DNA of 64,000 nucleotides from JALYNX01 sp963724825. GTDB lineage: Bacteria; Actinomycetota; Acidimicrobiia; Spongiisociales; ZC4RG35. Below are positions 17,918-26,696 of the stretch, piece by piece; within the stretch, counting starts at the first letter, position 1; each line of letters begins with the position of its first letter. The DNA lies in assembly GCA_963724825.1 (NCBI GenBank), contig CAVRWT010000002.1:117773-181772 (forward strand), given 5' to 3'. Position numbers and translations under genes: made by a program. Below the pieces are notes generated by a model. That model had not been told where the DNA came from and did no database searches. It was given only the letters and a program-made list of their open reading frames with translations.

Positions 17918-18572
17918 TCATGTGGCGTCGGTCAGATGGTCGATGCGGCGCTCGATCTCATCAAACGCCGACCGGAAGGCGGCGACAGTCGCCGGACCGA
18001 ACCGGGTCGGGAATCGACCAGTGCATGAGGCGCTCTGCATCCGGGAGCGATCCTTCCCGCGCCCGATCACACACCGACACCAGCAATTCGGGAGTGCCGA
18101 CTATCGAGTCGTAACCGCCGGGGACCGCTGCGCTGAGATCGAGGCCTCGTTCGCCTGCAACTCGGACCGCGGTCGGATGAACCCTCGAGGCCGGATCACT
18201 ACCCGCGCTCGCCGTGGGCTGGCCGGTCCTCGCCTCCAGGTAGGCAGCCGCGTACTGGGAGCGGGCCGAGTTGTGACTGCACACAAACACGACGGCTCCA
18301 ACGAGACCGTGGCTGGAAGGCATCAACCCATCAAGTGTGTCCCACCGGAGGGTGACGTAGCGATGGCGCCGATCCCCTTCAGACTCTCGTCGCTCAACCA
18401 CCCCCGCCACCTCCAGGACATTGAGATGGTGGGCAAGCAGATTGCCTGGCATTTGCAGACGGGCCCCCAGCTCGCGAACGGTCAGGTCACCAGCCACCAG
18501 AAGATCGACGAGACGCAGGCGCCCAACATCACCGAGGGCCGAGTGCACCCTTGAACGCTCGTATACGGTCAT
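17918..18572 (-). CDS. ArsR-type regulator fused to an arsenate-reductase-like (LMW phosphatase) domain, frameshifted near 18000
   Basis: The N-terminal ~90 residues form a winged helix (LGDVGRLRLVDLLVAGDLTV, then LAHHLNVLEVAGVVERRES). The C-terminal part is a low-molecular-weight-phosphatase fold with the loop VFVCSHNSARSQYAAAYLEA and DPASRVHPTAVRVAGERGLD. Read without correction it stops at 17961. Removing one extra base near 18000-18003 continues into AAFRSAFDEIERRIDHLTDA and a stop at 17918, the normal family end. It is probably the first gene of a two-gene ars operon with the reductase downstream. Regulator and enzyme in one chain implies the sensor itself may process arsenate (inference). 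Confidence 0.82.
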
Positions 18573-18629
18573 TCACTCAAAGAATACTGATTCAATATCT
18601 GCTGAGCAAATGCCTAGCTGCCCGGAGGC

Positions 18630-19202
18630 CTAAAGGTACGCAAGCAGTCCGTCGAGAGGCCGGGGAATCCGGTCAAGATCGAGCGCCTCGACAAGGAACC
18701 GGGCGTAGTTGATCTTCCGACCGGAACGGGTGCCCATGAAGCGCCGGAGCTGCGCCTCATGGCTCCGCTCCCGTTGCGCCGGCTGCCTCTGGAGGATTCG
18801 AAAGGACCCGAGCTCGCCGTGGGCCTCGATGACGTCCTCGACCGCATTGACACCAAGGGAGCGGATCAGCTCGTCCTCGAGGTCGGCGACACAAACGAAG
18901 AATCCCAGTGACTCCATGTCGCGTCGGGTCAGGTCGCTCCCGAGGCCGGCACGCTCCAGACCACGCCGGAAGTCCCCCTCCTCGCCGACATCGCACAGGC
19001 CCGCCAACCGGACGTCGAGCCCTGCCGGTCCATAGAGATCGAGGAAGTGAGCGATGTTGGTGGCACCCCCCATCGATGTAATGGAGACCCCCTCCGCCTC
19101 GAGATCACGACCACAACGCTCGGCGAGCGTCTCCACCGCGACCTGATCACTGGTGCCCTCCACGAGAACCACTGTTCTCTGAGATCCTCGGTCGCTTTCC
19201 AT
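18630..19202 (-). CDS. Solo TOPRIM (OLD-type) domain protein
   Basis: A ~190-residue protein with the OLD-family TOPRIM pattern: TVVLVEGTSDQVAVETLAER (catalytic Glu), SMGGATNIAHFLDLYGP, AGLCDVGEEGDFRRGLE (acidic metal-site region) and FVCVADLEDELIRSLG. There is no attached ABC ATPase, unlike full OLD nucleases, and none next door. An ATG at 19202 starts at the domain; an upstream in-frame start at 19235 would add 11 residues. It may be a nuclease or nucleotidyl-transfer enzyme in defence or repair. The exact role is unknown. Confidence 0.75.
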   Translation of the reverse strand: MESDRGSQRTVVLVEGTSDQVAVETLAERCGRDLEAEGVSITSMGGATNIAHFLDLYGPAGLDVRLAGLCDVGEEGDFRRGLERAGLGSDLTRRDMESLGFFVCVADLEDELIRSLGVNAVEDVIEAHGELGSFRILQRQPAQRERSHEAQLRRFMGTRSGRKINYARFLVEALDLDRIPRPLDGLLAYL

Positions 19203-19277
19203 CGGCCGCAGCTTCGCAGCCAGACGAGAGCCCACCCCCTCAATATCGGGGACTGAGTTCGTAGGGTTCGAGGCATC

Positions 19278-19808
19278 GTGCTTGCCAACGGATGGGACGA
19301 GCGACGCGTCGCCGGTTTTCTGTTGATCGTTGGGTTTGCTCTTCTGATGGTCACCGCCGCTCTCTTCGTTACGAGTTCCAGCGCTGGATGGCAGAACACC
19401 GCGCTGACATCCGGGCTGGTGGTGACGTCCTTCGGCCTGGCCGTACTCGAGCTTGTCGTTCGGGACGCCGGCGACCGTGTGCTAGGGCGACTGGGAACGA
19501 TCGCCTTCCTGGTGGGATCCATCTTGTGGATCGTCGCTGACACCCTGGCCTTGAGTGGCGTGCCGTGGGTCTTCGAGAATGAAAAGGACTACGTCGTCCT
19601 GGCCTGCTTTGCCGTGGCCGCATTCGGCTGGGCCTTCCTCCGCACCGAGGCCTTGCCGCGATGGCTTGGTTGGACTTCCATCGGATGGGCCGTTTCTTGG
19701 GTCGCTCTTTATCTCAGCCGGGTGGTGACGGCGCCACTGGGGATCAACCTGATGACATTTCTCTTCGGCCTGCTTCTCTTCCGGCGTTCGGAATCCAGAT
19801 CCGGATAG
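19278..19808 (+). CDS. Small multi-pass membrane protein
   Basis: A 176-residue hydrophobic protein with about five membrane segments, starting at GTG 19278: FLLIVGFALLMVTAALF, LTSGLVVTSFGLAVLELVV, LGTIAFLVGSILWIVADT, YVVLACFAVAAFGWAFL and LMTFLFGLLLF. Short loops and an Arg-rich C-terminus (RRSESRSG) suggest inside-positive topology. No family recognised with certainty; DUF4386-like proteins have a similar layout. It is convergent with the cyclase gene, with 9 bases between stops. Confidence 0.7.
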   Translation: MLANGWDERRVAGFLLIVGFALLMVTAALFVTSSSAGWQNTALTSGLVVTSFGLAVLELVVRDAGDRVLGRLGTIAFLVGSILWIVADTLALSGVPWVFENEKDYVVLACFAVAAFGWAFLRTEALPRWLGWTSIGWAVSWVALYLSRVVTAPLGINLMTFLFGLLLFRRSESRSG

Positions 19809-19817
19809 ACGTCGATC

Positions 19818-20471
19818 TCAACCCATCACGGCAAAGGCGCGGACAGGGAAGCTCCCCATTTCTCGAACCGGGGAGGGGACCGAGAAGAATCGGAACTCCT
19901 GATCGACAAGATGGTCCAACCCGGTGAGGTGCTCCACGATCGGAATCCCCGCCTCGAGCAGGCCGGTGTGCGCCGGGCGGCCGCCGCCCCGAGTGTCGTC
20001 GATGTTGACCGAGTCGATACCGACCAGGGCGGCTCCACCAGCAACCAGGGCGTCGACCAACCCGGCGGTGACAAATGGATGAGAGGGATCCCCGTAGGTC
20101 TCAGTGCGCCAGTGCCGGTCCCACCCGGTGGCGAACAGGACCGCTCGGCCACTCACATCGATGTCGTAGAGAACCTCTGCTCCAAGTTCCGGACCCGGGT
20201 CATGGACGCAGATTCCGGGCAGATCAGCCACCTTCTCCAGTGGAAGATCGGCGAGGTCGAAACCACTTTCGAAACGATGGAACGGGGTATCGAGATAGGT
20301 GCCGGTGTTGGCAATCATCTCGATCCGACCGATGTTGAACTCGGTACCCGGGTCATACCGACCCCGCGAGTCCGCCCGGGACATGTAGTCGCTAATCACC
20401 GGCCCCGGCATACCCGGGTACGTGGTCATCCCGGCCTCGATGGGATGGGAGAGGTCAACGAGATGAGTCAT
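19818..20471 (-). CDS. Cyclase/kynurenine formamidase-like metal-dependent hydrolase
   Basis: A 217-residue member of the cyclase family (PF04199 type), which hydrolyses formamides or lactones. The start MTHLVDLSHPIEAGMTTYPG is typical. The metal-binding motif HxGTHxDxPxH is modified to NTGTYLDTPFHRF (Asn and Tyr at two ligand positions), as in a subset of family members. VLFATGWDRHW and GIDSVNIDDTRGGGRPAHTG are conserved. Substrate unknown. It lies immediately beside a truncated permease remnant. Confidence 0.82.
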   Translation of the reverse strand: MTHLVDLSHPIEAGMTTYPGMPGPVISDYMSRADSRGRYDPGTEFNIGRIEMIANTGTYLDTPFHRFESGFDLADLPLEKVADLPGICVHDPGPELGAEVLYDIDVSGRAVLFATGWDRHWRTETYGDPSHPFVTAGLVDALVAGGAALVGIDSVNIDDTRGGGRPAHTGLLEAGIPIVEHLTGLDHLVDQEFRFFSVPSPVREMGSFPVRAFAVMG

Positions 20472-20499
20472 CAGCCGATGGTATCGATGCCGACGCTGA

Positions 20500-20796
20500 T
20501 CAGAACGGCCAGAACACCGGAACCAAGAACACCGCGGCCAGCATGAACAGCAAGAGCATCGGAAGGCCCAGCTTCCAATAATCCCCGAACTCGTAAGCGC
20601 CGGGCCCCATCACCATCAGATTGACCGGAGTAGCCACCGGAGTGAGGAATGCAGCAGCAGCAGCCACGGTGAGCGACATGAGAACCGGACGCACCGAGAT
20701 CCCGACATCGGTGGCCGCGGTGACCGCGATCGGGATCATGATCAACGCCGTGGCCATGTTGGAGATCAGCTGACCGAAGACCGCAGTCAGGACAGG
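20500..20796 (-). pseudogene. C-terminal remnant of an SLC13-type anion permease
   Basis: About 98 codons match the last two membrane segments of SLC13/DASS permeases: FGQLISNMATALIMIPIAVT, then FLTPVATPVNLMVMGPGAYE and LGLPMLLLFMLAAVFLVPVF. All upstream domains are missing. Codons before about 20796 are unrelated, and the next gene (20878) begins on the other strand. An ATG-less 5' end and loss of most of the transporter mark this as a truncated remnant at the left edge of the glycan cluster. Confidence 0.8.
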
Positions 20797-20877
20797 GCGG
20801 CAGCCTCCATCCCAGCGTGCACCAGAACCGACTCTCGATATCCCCTGCCGCCGGCCTGCCACTTAGACTTTCATCGG

Positions 20878-22413
20878 GTGGGCAAGAGCGATTCTTTCAG
20901 AGCACCTTGGGCGCTATTCGCCGTCATGGTGTTCGTCTTCCTGGCCGGAGTGATTGCCACCAAGGACGGCCTCGCTATAGGTCTTCGTGACTCACCCGTC
21001 TATCTCTCCTCGGCTGAGAATCTCGCCGCGGGCAATGGCTTCGTCATGTCCTTCGGAGACCCTGGCAGGCCGATCGACTTCGGCAGTTCCGTTTCACCGG
21101 TCACCGATTTTCCGATCGGCTACCCGGCCGCATTGGGTGCCCTGATCGCGCTCGGCTCGGAGTCGGTGGCCGCAGCTCGGTGGATCGGGATCGTTGCCCT
21201 CACCCTCATTGCCGGACTGGTCACGGCGAGCGCGCTTTGGCGTGGGATCTCTGGGATATGGTCGATGGTCGCCGGGTTGACGGCTGCGACGTTGTCGTTC
21301 TCCTATGTGCTGTTTCCGTTGTCGGAACTTCTCTACGGCGTATTTCTCGTGATCGCGCTCATCTGCTTGGAGAGATTCATCAGGGACAGCGGTTTCAAAT
21401 GGTTCGCTGTTGCAGTGCTCGCCGGATCAGTCTCCTTCCTGGTTCGCACCATAGGAGTCGCCCTTGTCGGCACCGTCGTGTTGATCGGGCTGATCGCGGG
21501 CGGTAACAAGCGTGATCGGTTGTTGCGTACGGCGGTGGCAGCATTGTTCAGCCTGTTGCCGGTCGCGATCCTCGTCGGGGGTGGCGGATCACGGACCTTG
21601 ATGTTGCACCCTCCGAACCTCACCGATCTAAAGGTCCTCGCCAACACGGTGGCCGAATGGCTGTTTCCGCCGCTTAGCAGCGCGACCGTCAGAGTCGCGG
21701 TGGTTGGAATCGCGGTAGCGGTTGCCGCTTGGAGCATATTCAGGAGCGAACCCGTCGTCGGCCCTCCTACTCCGAACCGGTCGTGGTGGCCAGGCGGCAC
21801 CTCCGCGGCGATGCACCTGTTCGCTCTGCTCGCGTCACGAACGCTTTTCGATGCCCAGAATTTCCCCGGATCGAGGTTGATGTACCCGGTCGCTCTCTCG
21901 CTTCTGATGGCAGGAGTCCAGGGCTATCCGCAGCCCGACGGGCAGGAACGCCTCAAGCGCGCTCGGGCGATCCTCGCCGCGTCATGTGTCGCTGCCTTGG
22001 TTGCCGCCACGTGGTCTGGGTTCGCGATTGTTCAGAAGCTCTCGGTCAGGCCTACCTTGTTCTCATCGAATGACTTCCAGGGCTCGGCGGCCGTCGACCT
22101 GGCGGTCAACTCACCGACTCAGGTCTTTTCCAATGTTCCGGATGGCCTTTGGTACGTGGGAAGACCGGGTGTCTTGCCCGTGCCGGACGAAGTGAGTCAC
22201 CTGACCACGAAGCCCAACTCGAATCTCGATGCAGAGATGACCCAGCTGTCAGAGGCAATCGAAAATGGAGCAATCATCTTCTATCAACGAGGATCCCGAC
22301 CGTATCTGGTCGACGAGGAGGAGTTGACGACGCTGGCGCCATGCATCCTGATCGACGATGGGCGGAACCTGGTCATGGCTTCGCCGTCCCACCCGCGATG
22401 CCCTGATGGGTAA
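20878..22413 (+). CDS. Multi-pass membrane protein, possible GT-C-type glycosyltransferase
   Basis: A 511-residue protein with about ten membrane helices in the first ~385 residues and a soluble C-terminal part. The first loop contains GLRDSPVYLSSAENLAAGNG with an acidic residue after TM1, the position of the catalytic acid in GT-C enzymes, and DFPIGYPAALGALIALG resembles the PPLYP-type loop of that group. GTG start at 20878. It opens a plus-strand run of glycan genes and could transfer a sugar from a lipid carrier outside the membrane (inference). Confidence 0.7.
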   Translation: MGKSDSFRAPWALFAVMVFVFLAGVIATKDGLAIGLRDSPVYLSSAENLAAGNGFVMSFGDPGRPIDFGSSVSPVTDFPIGYPAALGALIALGSESVAAARWIGIVALTLIAGLVTASALWRGISGIWSMVAGLTAATLSFSYVLFPLSELLYGVFLVIALICLERFIRDSGFKWFAVAVLAGSVSFLVRTIGVALVGTVVLIGLIAGGNKRDRLLRTAVAALFSLLPVAILVGGGGSRTLMLHPPNLTDLKVLANTVAEWLFPPLSSATVRVAVVGIAVAVAAWSIFRSEPVVGPPTPNRSWWPGGTSAAMHLFALLASRTLFDAQNFPGSRLMYPVALSLLMAGVQGYPQPDGQERLKRARAILAASCVAALVAATWSGFAIVQKLSVRPTLFSSNDFQGSAAVDLAVNSPTQVFSNVPDGLWYVGRPGVLPVPDEVSHLTTKPNSNLDAEMTQLSEAIENGAIIFYQRGSRPYLVDEEELTTLAPCILIDDGRNLVMASPSHPRCPDG

Positions 22414-22495
22414 ACCCGAGTTCACGTATTGTGAGCTTTGATCACTCTGAGTAGTCTCTAGAGCCGTTCTGTGGGGTTGGATCGTGGGAGGAACT

Positions 22496-23773
22496 GTGAA
22501 CAAACGGGGCATGGACGTAGGGTGGACGCGGCATGACCCAACGGACCAGAATGAGAGCCGGGGTGTGAGCCCGTTGCCGTCCGATCAGGACCGCTCAGGT
22601 CGCTCGTTCGATGAACGCGAACTCTCATACCTTGCCGCCGTGATGGAATCAGGAATACTGTTCGGGCCGAAAGGGACCTTTTGCAAGGCCCTGGAGGCAG
22701 CATTCTCGGATCAGGTGGAGGGAGCCAGCGTCATCGCAACCTCCTCGGGCACCGCTGCCGTACACACCGCGATCGCCGCATTGGATCCTGAGCCGGGACA
22801 GGAAGTCATCACCACCTCGGTCACCGACATGGGCGCCCTGACTCCCTTGCTCTATCAAGGGGTGATCCCTGTCTTTGCCGACGTCGACCCGACGACGGGA
22901 AACTTGACTCCAGAATCGATTGAAGAGCGGATCTCGGATCGGACTATGGCAATCGTCGTTACCCACCTCTTCGGCAATCCGTCGGACATGGGGCCGATCG
23001 TTGACCTCGCGAGGGAGCGCGGGATCAAGTTGATCGAAGACTGTGCACAGGCCCTCGGTGCCCGCTACCGGAACCGACCGGTCGGTACGTTCGGTGATAT
23101 CTCGTGTTTCAGCCTTCAACAAGGCAAACACATCACTTCTGGCGAAGGCGGCTTGGTATCGACGGCGGATCCCGACCTCGCTCATCGAGCTCGGCTCTAC
23201 GTGAACAAGGCATGGGACTACGACTCCCCCTCCGACCATGAGTTCCTCGCCCTCAACTATCGGATGTCGGAGCTTCAGGCCGCGGTCGCCCTCGCCCAAC
23301 TCGAAAAGCTCGACGAGGGGGTCACAGTTAGGAAGGCGAACGCGCTGGCTCTCGACGGGATGCTCGACGATGTCGCCGGCGTGGAATCGGCTTCGCAGGT
23401 ACCCAACGCCGCACCCAGCTATTGGAGGTACGCCCTCCTGGTCGACCCAGAGGCGGTGCCGGGAGGTAACGTCGCTCTCTCCGCAGAATTACGTGACATG
23501 GGCGTCCCGAGCGCAGCCCGATACATTCAGAAGCCGGCATTTCGGTGCGGCATCTTCGTCAACAAGAAGACGCTCGGATCTAGCAGCTGGCCGTTCACAT
23601 TGGCCAGGCCGGAGGCGATCGACTACTCAGCGGAGCTCTTCCCCGGCACCTTCGAGCTGTTGGATCGAATCGTGGTCATCCCATGGAATGAGAAGTTCAC
23701 CGAGACCGATGTCGGTCGTTTGGGCGACGCCATCGTCGAAGCCGCCGCCAAGCTGAGGAGGGAGGCGGCATGA
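22496..23773 (+). CDS. DegT/DnrJ/EryC1-family sugar aminotransferase
   Basis: PLP-dependent transamination of a keto-sugar nucleotide. Motifs: TSSGTAAVHTAIAALDPEPG (PLP phosphate loop), VVTHLFGNPSDMGPI, LIEDCAQALGARYRN (PLP-binding Asp) and the Schiff-base Lys in SLQQGKHITSGEGG. The GTG at 22496 follows ggga gg; another GTG (22484) and an ATG (22511) are possible. The stop overlaps the next gene (ATGA). With the Gfo/Idh oxidoreductase and acyltransferase downstream it matches the WlbA/B/C-type route making a 3-acylamino sugar nucleotide. Confidence 0.88.
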   Translation: MNKRGMDVGWTRHDPTDQNESRGVSPLPSDQDRSGRSFDERELSYLAAVMESGILFGPKGTFCKALEAAFSDQVEGASVIATSSGTAAVHTAIAALDPEPGQEVITTSVTDMGALTPLLYQGVIPVFADVDPTTGNLTPESIEERISDRTMAIVVTHLFGNPSDMGPIVDLARERGIKLIEDCAQALGARYRNRPVGTFGDISCFSLQQGKHITSGEGGLVSTADPDLAHRARLYVNKAWDYDSPSDHEFLALNYRMSELQAAVALAQLEKLDEGVTVRKANALALDGMLDDVAGVESASQVPNAAPSYWRYALLVDPEAVPGGNVALSAELRDMGVPSAARYIQKPAFRCGIFVNKKTLGSSSWPFTLARPEAIDYSAELFPGTFELLDRIVVIPWNEKFTETDVGRLGDAIVEAAAKLRREAA

Positions 23774-24774
23774 ACCCCCTTCGACTTGGAATCGTCGGGG
23801 CGGGCCGGATCGCCCAGACATACGCACAGGTCCTGGCCGGATGTTCCTCCGTGACCGTTACCGCGATTGCCGACACCAACCTGGAGGCCGCGGAGAAGCT
23901 CTCTGTCGAACTCGACTGCAAACCGTTTGCCTCGCACACCCACTTGTTCGAAGCCGGCTTGGCGGACTCGGTCCTGATCTGCTCTCCTCCACTGACGCAT
24001 CCCGAACTATCGATTTTCTTCCTGGAGAACGGGATCCACGTGATGTGTGAGAAGCCCCTGGCGATCTCGGTCGATGCGGCCTGGCGCATGATCGAAGCCG
24101 CTCGCGCCAGCAGCTCGGTGTTGACTATGGCCTCCAAATTCAGATATGTCTCTGACGTGGTCAAGGCTCGATCGATCGTCGAGTCCGGGATCCTCGGTGA
24201 CATCATCCTGATGGAAAACACATTCGCCTCCAGAGTCGACATGCGGGATCGTTGGAATTCGGACCCAGCGATCGCCGGTGGAGGAGTCCTCATCGACAAC
24301 GGCACACACTCGGTCGACCTCACCCGGTCCTTTCTCGGCCCCTTGGCGGAGGTGATGGCGGTGGAAGGTCGCCGGGTTCAAGGCACAGAAGTAGAGGACA
24401 CCGCACAGCTGTTCCTTCGCTCCAGAGATGGGGTCCGGGCGACGATCGACCTCTCGTGGAGCATCGACAAGGAGCGGGACAGCTATCTCGACATATACGG
24501 TTCGAATGGGACCGTGCAAGTCGGGTGGCGCCGGTCACGATACCGACAGACGACTAGCCCGGAGTGGGTCGATTTTGGCGCCGGATACGACAAGGTCCAG
24601 GCGATACGGGATCAGCTTTCCAACTTCGCAGGTGCGATACAGTCTGGCGAGTCGCTCCGGCTCACCGATGTCGACGCCTTGGCCTCGGTAGAGGTCATCG
24701 AGGCAGCGTACAGCTCACTTGGAATCCAGAATTGGACCCCGATCGAGTCCCGCCGGCCGATTGTGTCTGTGTGA
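23770..24774 (+). CDS. Gfo/Idh/MocA-family sugar-nucleotide oxidoreductase
   Basis: NAD(P)-dependent oxidation of a sugar. The N-terminal Rossmann motif is GIVGAGRIAQTYAQVLAG, followed by ICSPPLTHPELSIFFLENG and VMCEKPLAISVDAAWRMIEA, the conserved EKP of the family. The C-terminal alpha/beta domain has GGGVLIDNGTHSVDLTRSFL (catalytic His region). The start overlaps the aminotransferase stop, so they are translationally coupled. By analogy with WlbA it would generate the 3-keto sugar for that aminotransferase. Confidence 0.9.
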   Translation: MNPLRLGIVGAGRIAQTYAQVLAGCSSVTVTAIADTNLEAAEKLSVELDCKPFASHTHLFEAGLADSVLICSPPLTHPELSIFFLENGIHVMCEKPLAISVDAAWRMIEAARASSSVLTMASKFRYVSDVVKARSIVESGILGDIILMENTFASRVDMRDRWNSDPAIAGGGVLIDNGTHSVDLTRSFLGPLAEVMAVEGRRVQGTEVEDTAQLFLRSRDGVRATIDLSWSIDKERDSYLDIYGSNGTVQVGWRRSRYRQTTSPEWVDFGAGYDKVQAIRDQLSNFAGAIQSGESLRLTDVDALASVEVIEAAYSSLGIQNWTPIESRRPIVSV

Positions 24775-24777
24775 GGA

Positions 24778-25398
24778 ATGCCGGCTCGGATCCACCCGAC
24801 AGCTCTCATCGACGACGGTGTGGTCATCGGCGATGGAACCAGCATCTGGGACTCGGTCCACGTGCGCGGGCCCTCAGTCATCGGCTCTGACTGCATCGTC
24901 GGAGAGAAGACCTATGTCGCCTACGACGTGACGATCGCCGACCGGGTCAAGATCAACGCCCAGGTCTACATCTGCGCCGGAGTGACGATTGAGACCGGGG
25001 TCATGGTGAGTGCTGGGGTGACTTTCACCAATGACAGGTTCCCTCGTGCTACCACACCGGACCTGAGTCAATTGTTGCCTTCGGAACCCGAAAACGACAT
25101 GCCCCGAACCGTCGTGGAACACGGAGCGACACTCGGAGCGGGTGCCACCATTGGTCCTGGGGTGACCATCGGCCCGTTCGCGATGGTGGGAATGGGCGCG
25201 GTCGTCACCCGCTCGGTCGACGCCCATACTCTCGTCATCGGGAGCCCGGCCCGTCCCGTAGGGCTTGTCTGTCGGTGTGGTCAACCCATCCTTCGGGGGG
25301 ATCCAGCCGCCGCACCAGAGTCCACAGTCACCTGCGATACATGTGGCAGGCGCTACAGGATCGATGCGAGTGGCGTCGAGGCATTGGACGGATCATGA
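24778..25398 (+). CDS. Left-handed beta-helix N-acyltransferase with C-terminal zinc ribbon
   Basis: A hexapeptide-repeat acyltransferase: ALIDDGVVIGDGTSIWDSVH, VTIADRVKINAQVYICAGVT, ATLGAGATIGPGVTIGPFAM. WbpD/WlbB proteins of similar length acetylate a 3-amino sugar nucleotide. After VIGSPARPVGLVC it carries an added four-cysteine ribbon (C-RCG, then CDTCGRRYRIDASG) of about 45 residues. The ATG at 24778 is three bases after the previous stop, and its own stop overlaps the next start. It should act directly after the aminotransferase. Confidence 0.88.
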   Translation: MPARIHPTALIDDGVVIGDGTSIWDSVHVRGPSVIGSDCIVGEKTYVAYDVTIADRVKINAQVYICAGVTIETGVMVSAGVTFTNDRFPRATTPDLSQLLPSEPENDMPRTVVEHGATLGAGATIGPGVTIGPFAMVGMGAVVTRSVDAHTLVIGSPARPVGLVCRCGQPILRGDPAAAPESTVTCDTCGRRYRIDASGVEALDGS

Positions 25399-26696
25399 CT
25401 CGCTGGGCCGTGGTGGGTGGCGGAATGCTGGGGTCGACTGTCGCGCTTCGCTTGGCACAGGCCGGCGATGTGGTCCTCTTCGAGTCGGCTAAAGAGCTCG
25501 GGGGCCTCGCTTCTGCATGGTCCATTGGAGACGTCATGTGGGACCGGCACTACCACGTGACCCTTCTCTCCGACACTTACACGCGGGGACTCTTAGCTGA
25601 CATCGGGCTCGAAAAGGAGATGCGCTGGGTCGAGACCAAGACCGGCAGTGTGTTCGGAGGCAAGACCTACTCAATATCCAACTCGATCGAATACATTCGC
25701 TACCCGCCACTATCCATCTTGGACAAGATAAGGCTCGGGACGACGATCCTCTATGGCTCCCGGATCAAGAATTGGAAGAACCTCGAGCAGATTCCGGTCG
25801 AGACCTGGCTTCGAAAGCTTTCGGGGGATCGGGTATTTGACAGCTTCTGGCTGCCGTTGCTCGAAGCCAAGCTGGGAGATGCCTATCGCGACACTTCGGC
25901 TGCGTTCATCTGGGCCACCATCCAACGCCTTTACGCCGCACGCCGTAGCGGGTTAAAGAAGGAGATGTTCGGATACGTACCGGGAGGGTACGCACGGATC
26001 CTGGCGACATTGGCGCAGGCCCTAACGGACGCTGGGGTCGAAGTGCGAACCGGTTCGAGCATCTCGGAGATATCCGCTGGCCCAACGGTGGAGTCGACAG
26101 CGGGAATTGAGCGATTCGACCATGTTGTGGTGACAACGGCGCCTCCGGTCACCTGGCGGATTGTGCCCGGTCTCACCCCGCAGGAGACCCAAAGCCTCCA
26201 GTCGATTCGATATCAGGGGATCGTGTGCGCCTCGCTGTTGACACGGAACCCGCTAACGGACTTCTACTTGACTTACCTGCACGATCCGGCCCCGTTCACT
26301 GCCGTGGTGGAGATGTCCGCGTTCGTCGACAAAGCCGAGTTTGGAGGCAACTCGCTCATCTACCTCCCCAAGTACTGCGATCCGACAGATCCGATCTTCG
26401 AAGAGCCGGATTCGTCCATCCGTGAGCGGTTTCTTTCGGCTCTTGCCAAGATCCACCCCCACTTCGTGCCTGATGACGTGATCGCGTTCCAGGTCTCCCG
26501 GGTTCGAAATGTGTTCCCGATATCCACCATCGGGTACTCGGAAACCGTTCCCGGTCACGACGTATCGATCGAGGGGGTTCACCTCATCAACTCCTCACAG
26601 ATCCTCAACGGAACACTCAACGTGAACGAGACCATCGAAGTTGCCGAGGCTGGGGTCCACCATTTGCTCACGGCAGAGGAGATCGTGAATTCGTGA
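25395..26696 (+). CDS. FAD/NAD(P)-binding amine-oxidase/desaturase-like oxidoreductase
   Basis: A 433-residue flavoprotein. The N-terminal dinucleotide motif is VVGGGMLGSTVALRLAQAGD, then VVLFESAKELGGLASAWSIG, as in protoporphyrinogen-oxidase-like and UDP-galactopyranose-mutase-like proteins. The C-terminus HLINSSQILNGTLNVNETIE corresponds to the FAD-closing segment. Such proteins recur in surface-glycan loci with unclear substrate. The ATG at 25395 overlaps the acyltransferase stop, so it is in the same operon. Function in sugar or lipid-carrier oxidation is inferred only from context. Confidence 0.8.
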   Translation: MTRWAVVGGGMLGSTVALRLAQAGDVVLFESAKELGGLASAWSIGDVMWDRHYHVTLLSDTYTRGLLADIGLEKEMRWVETKTGSVFGGKTYSISNSIEYIRYPPLSILDKIRLGTTILYGSRIKNWKNLEQIPVETWLRKLSGDRVFDSFWLPLLEAKLGDAYRDTSAAFIWATIQRLYAARRSGLKKEMFGYVPGGYARILATLAQALTDAGVEVRTGSSISEISAGPTVESTAGIERFDHVVVTTAPPVTWRIVPGLTPQETQSLQSIRYQGIVCASLLTRNPLTDFYLTYLHDPAPFTAVVEMSAFVDKAEFGGNSLIYLPKYCDPTDPIFEEPDSSIRERFLSALAKIHPHFVPDDVIAFQVSRVRNVFPISTIGYSETVPGHDVSIEGVHLINSSQILNGTLNVNETIEVAEAGVHHLLTAEEIVNS

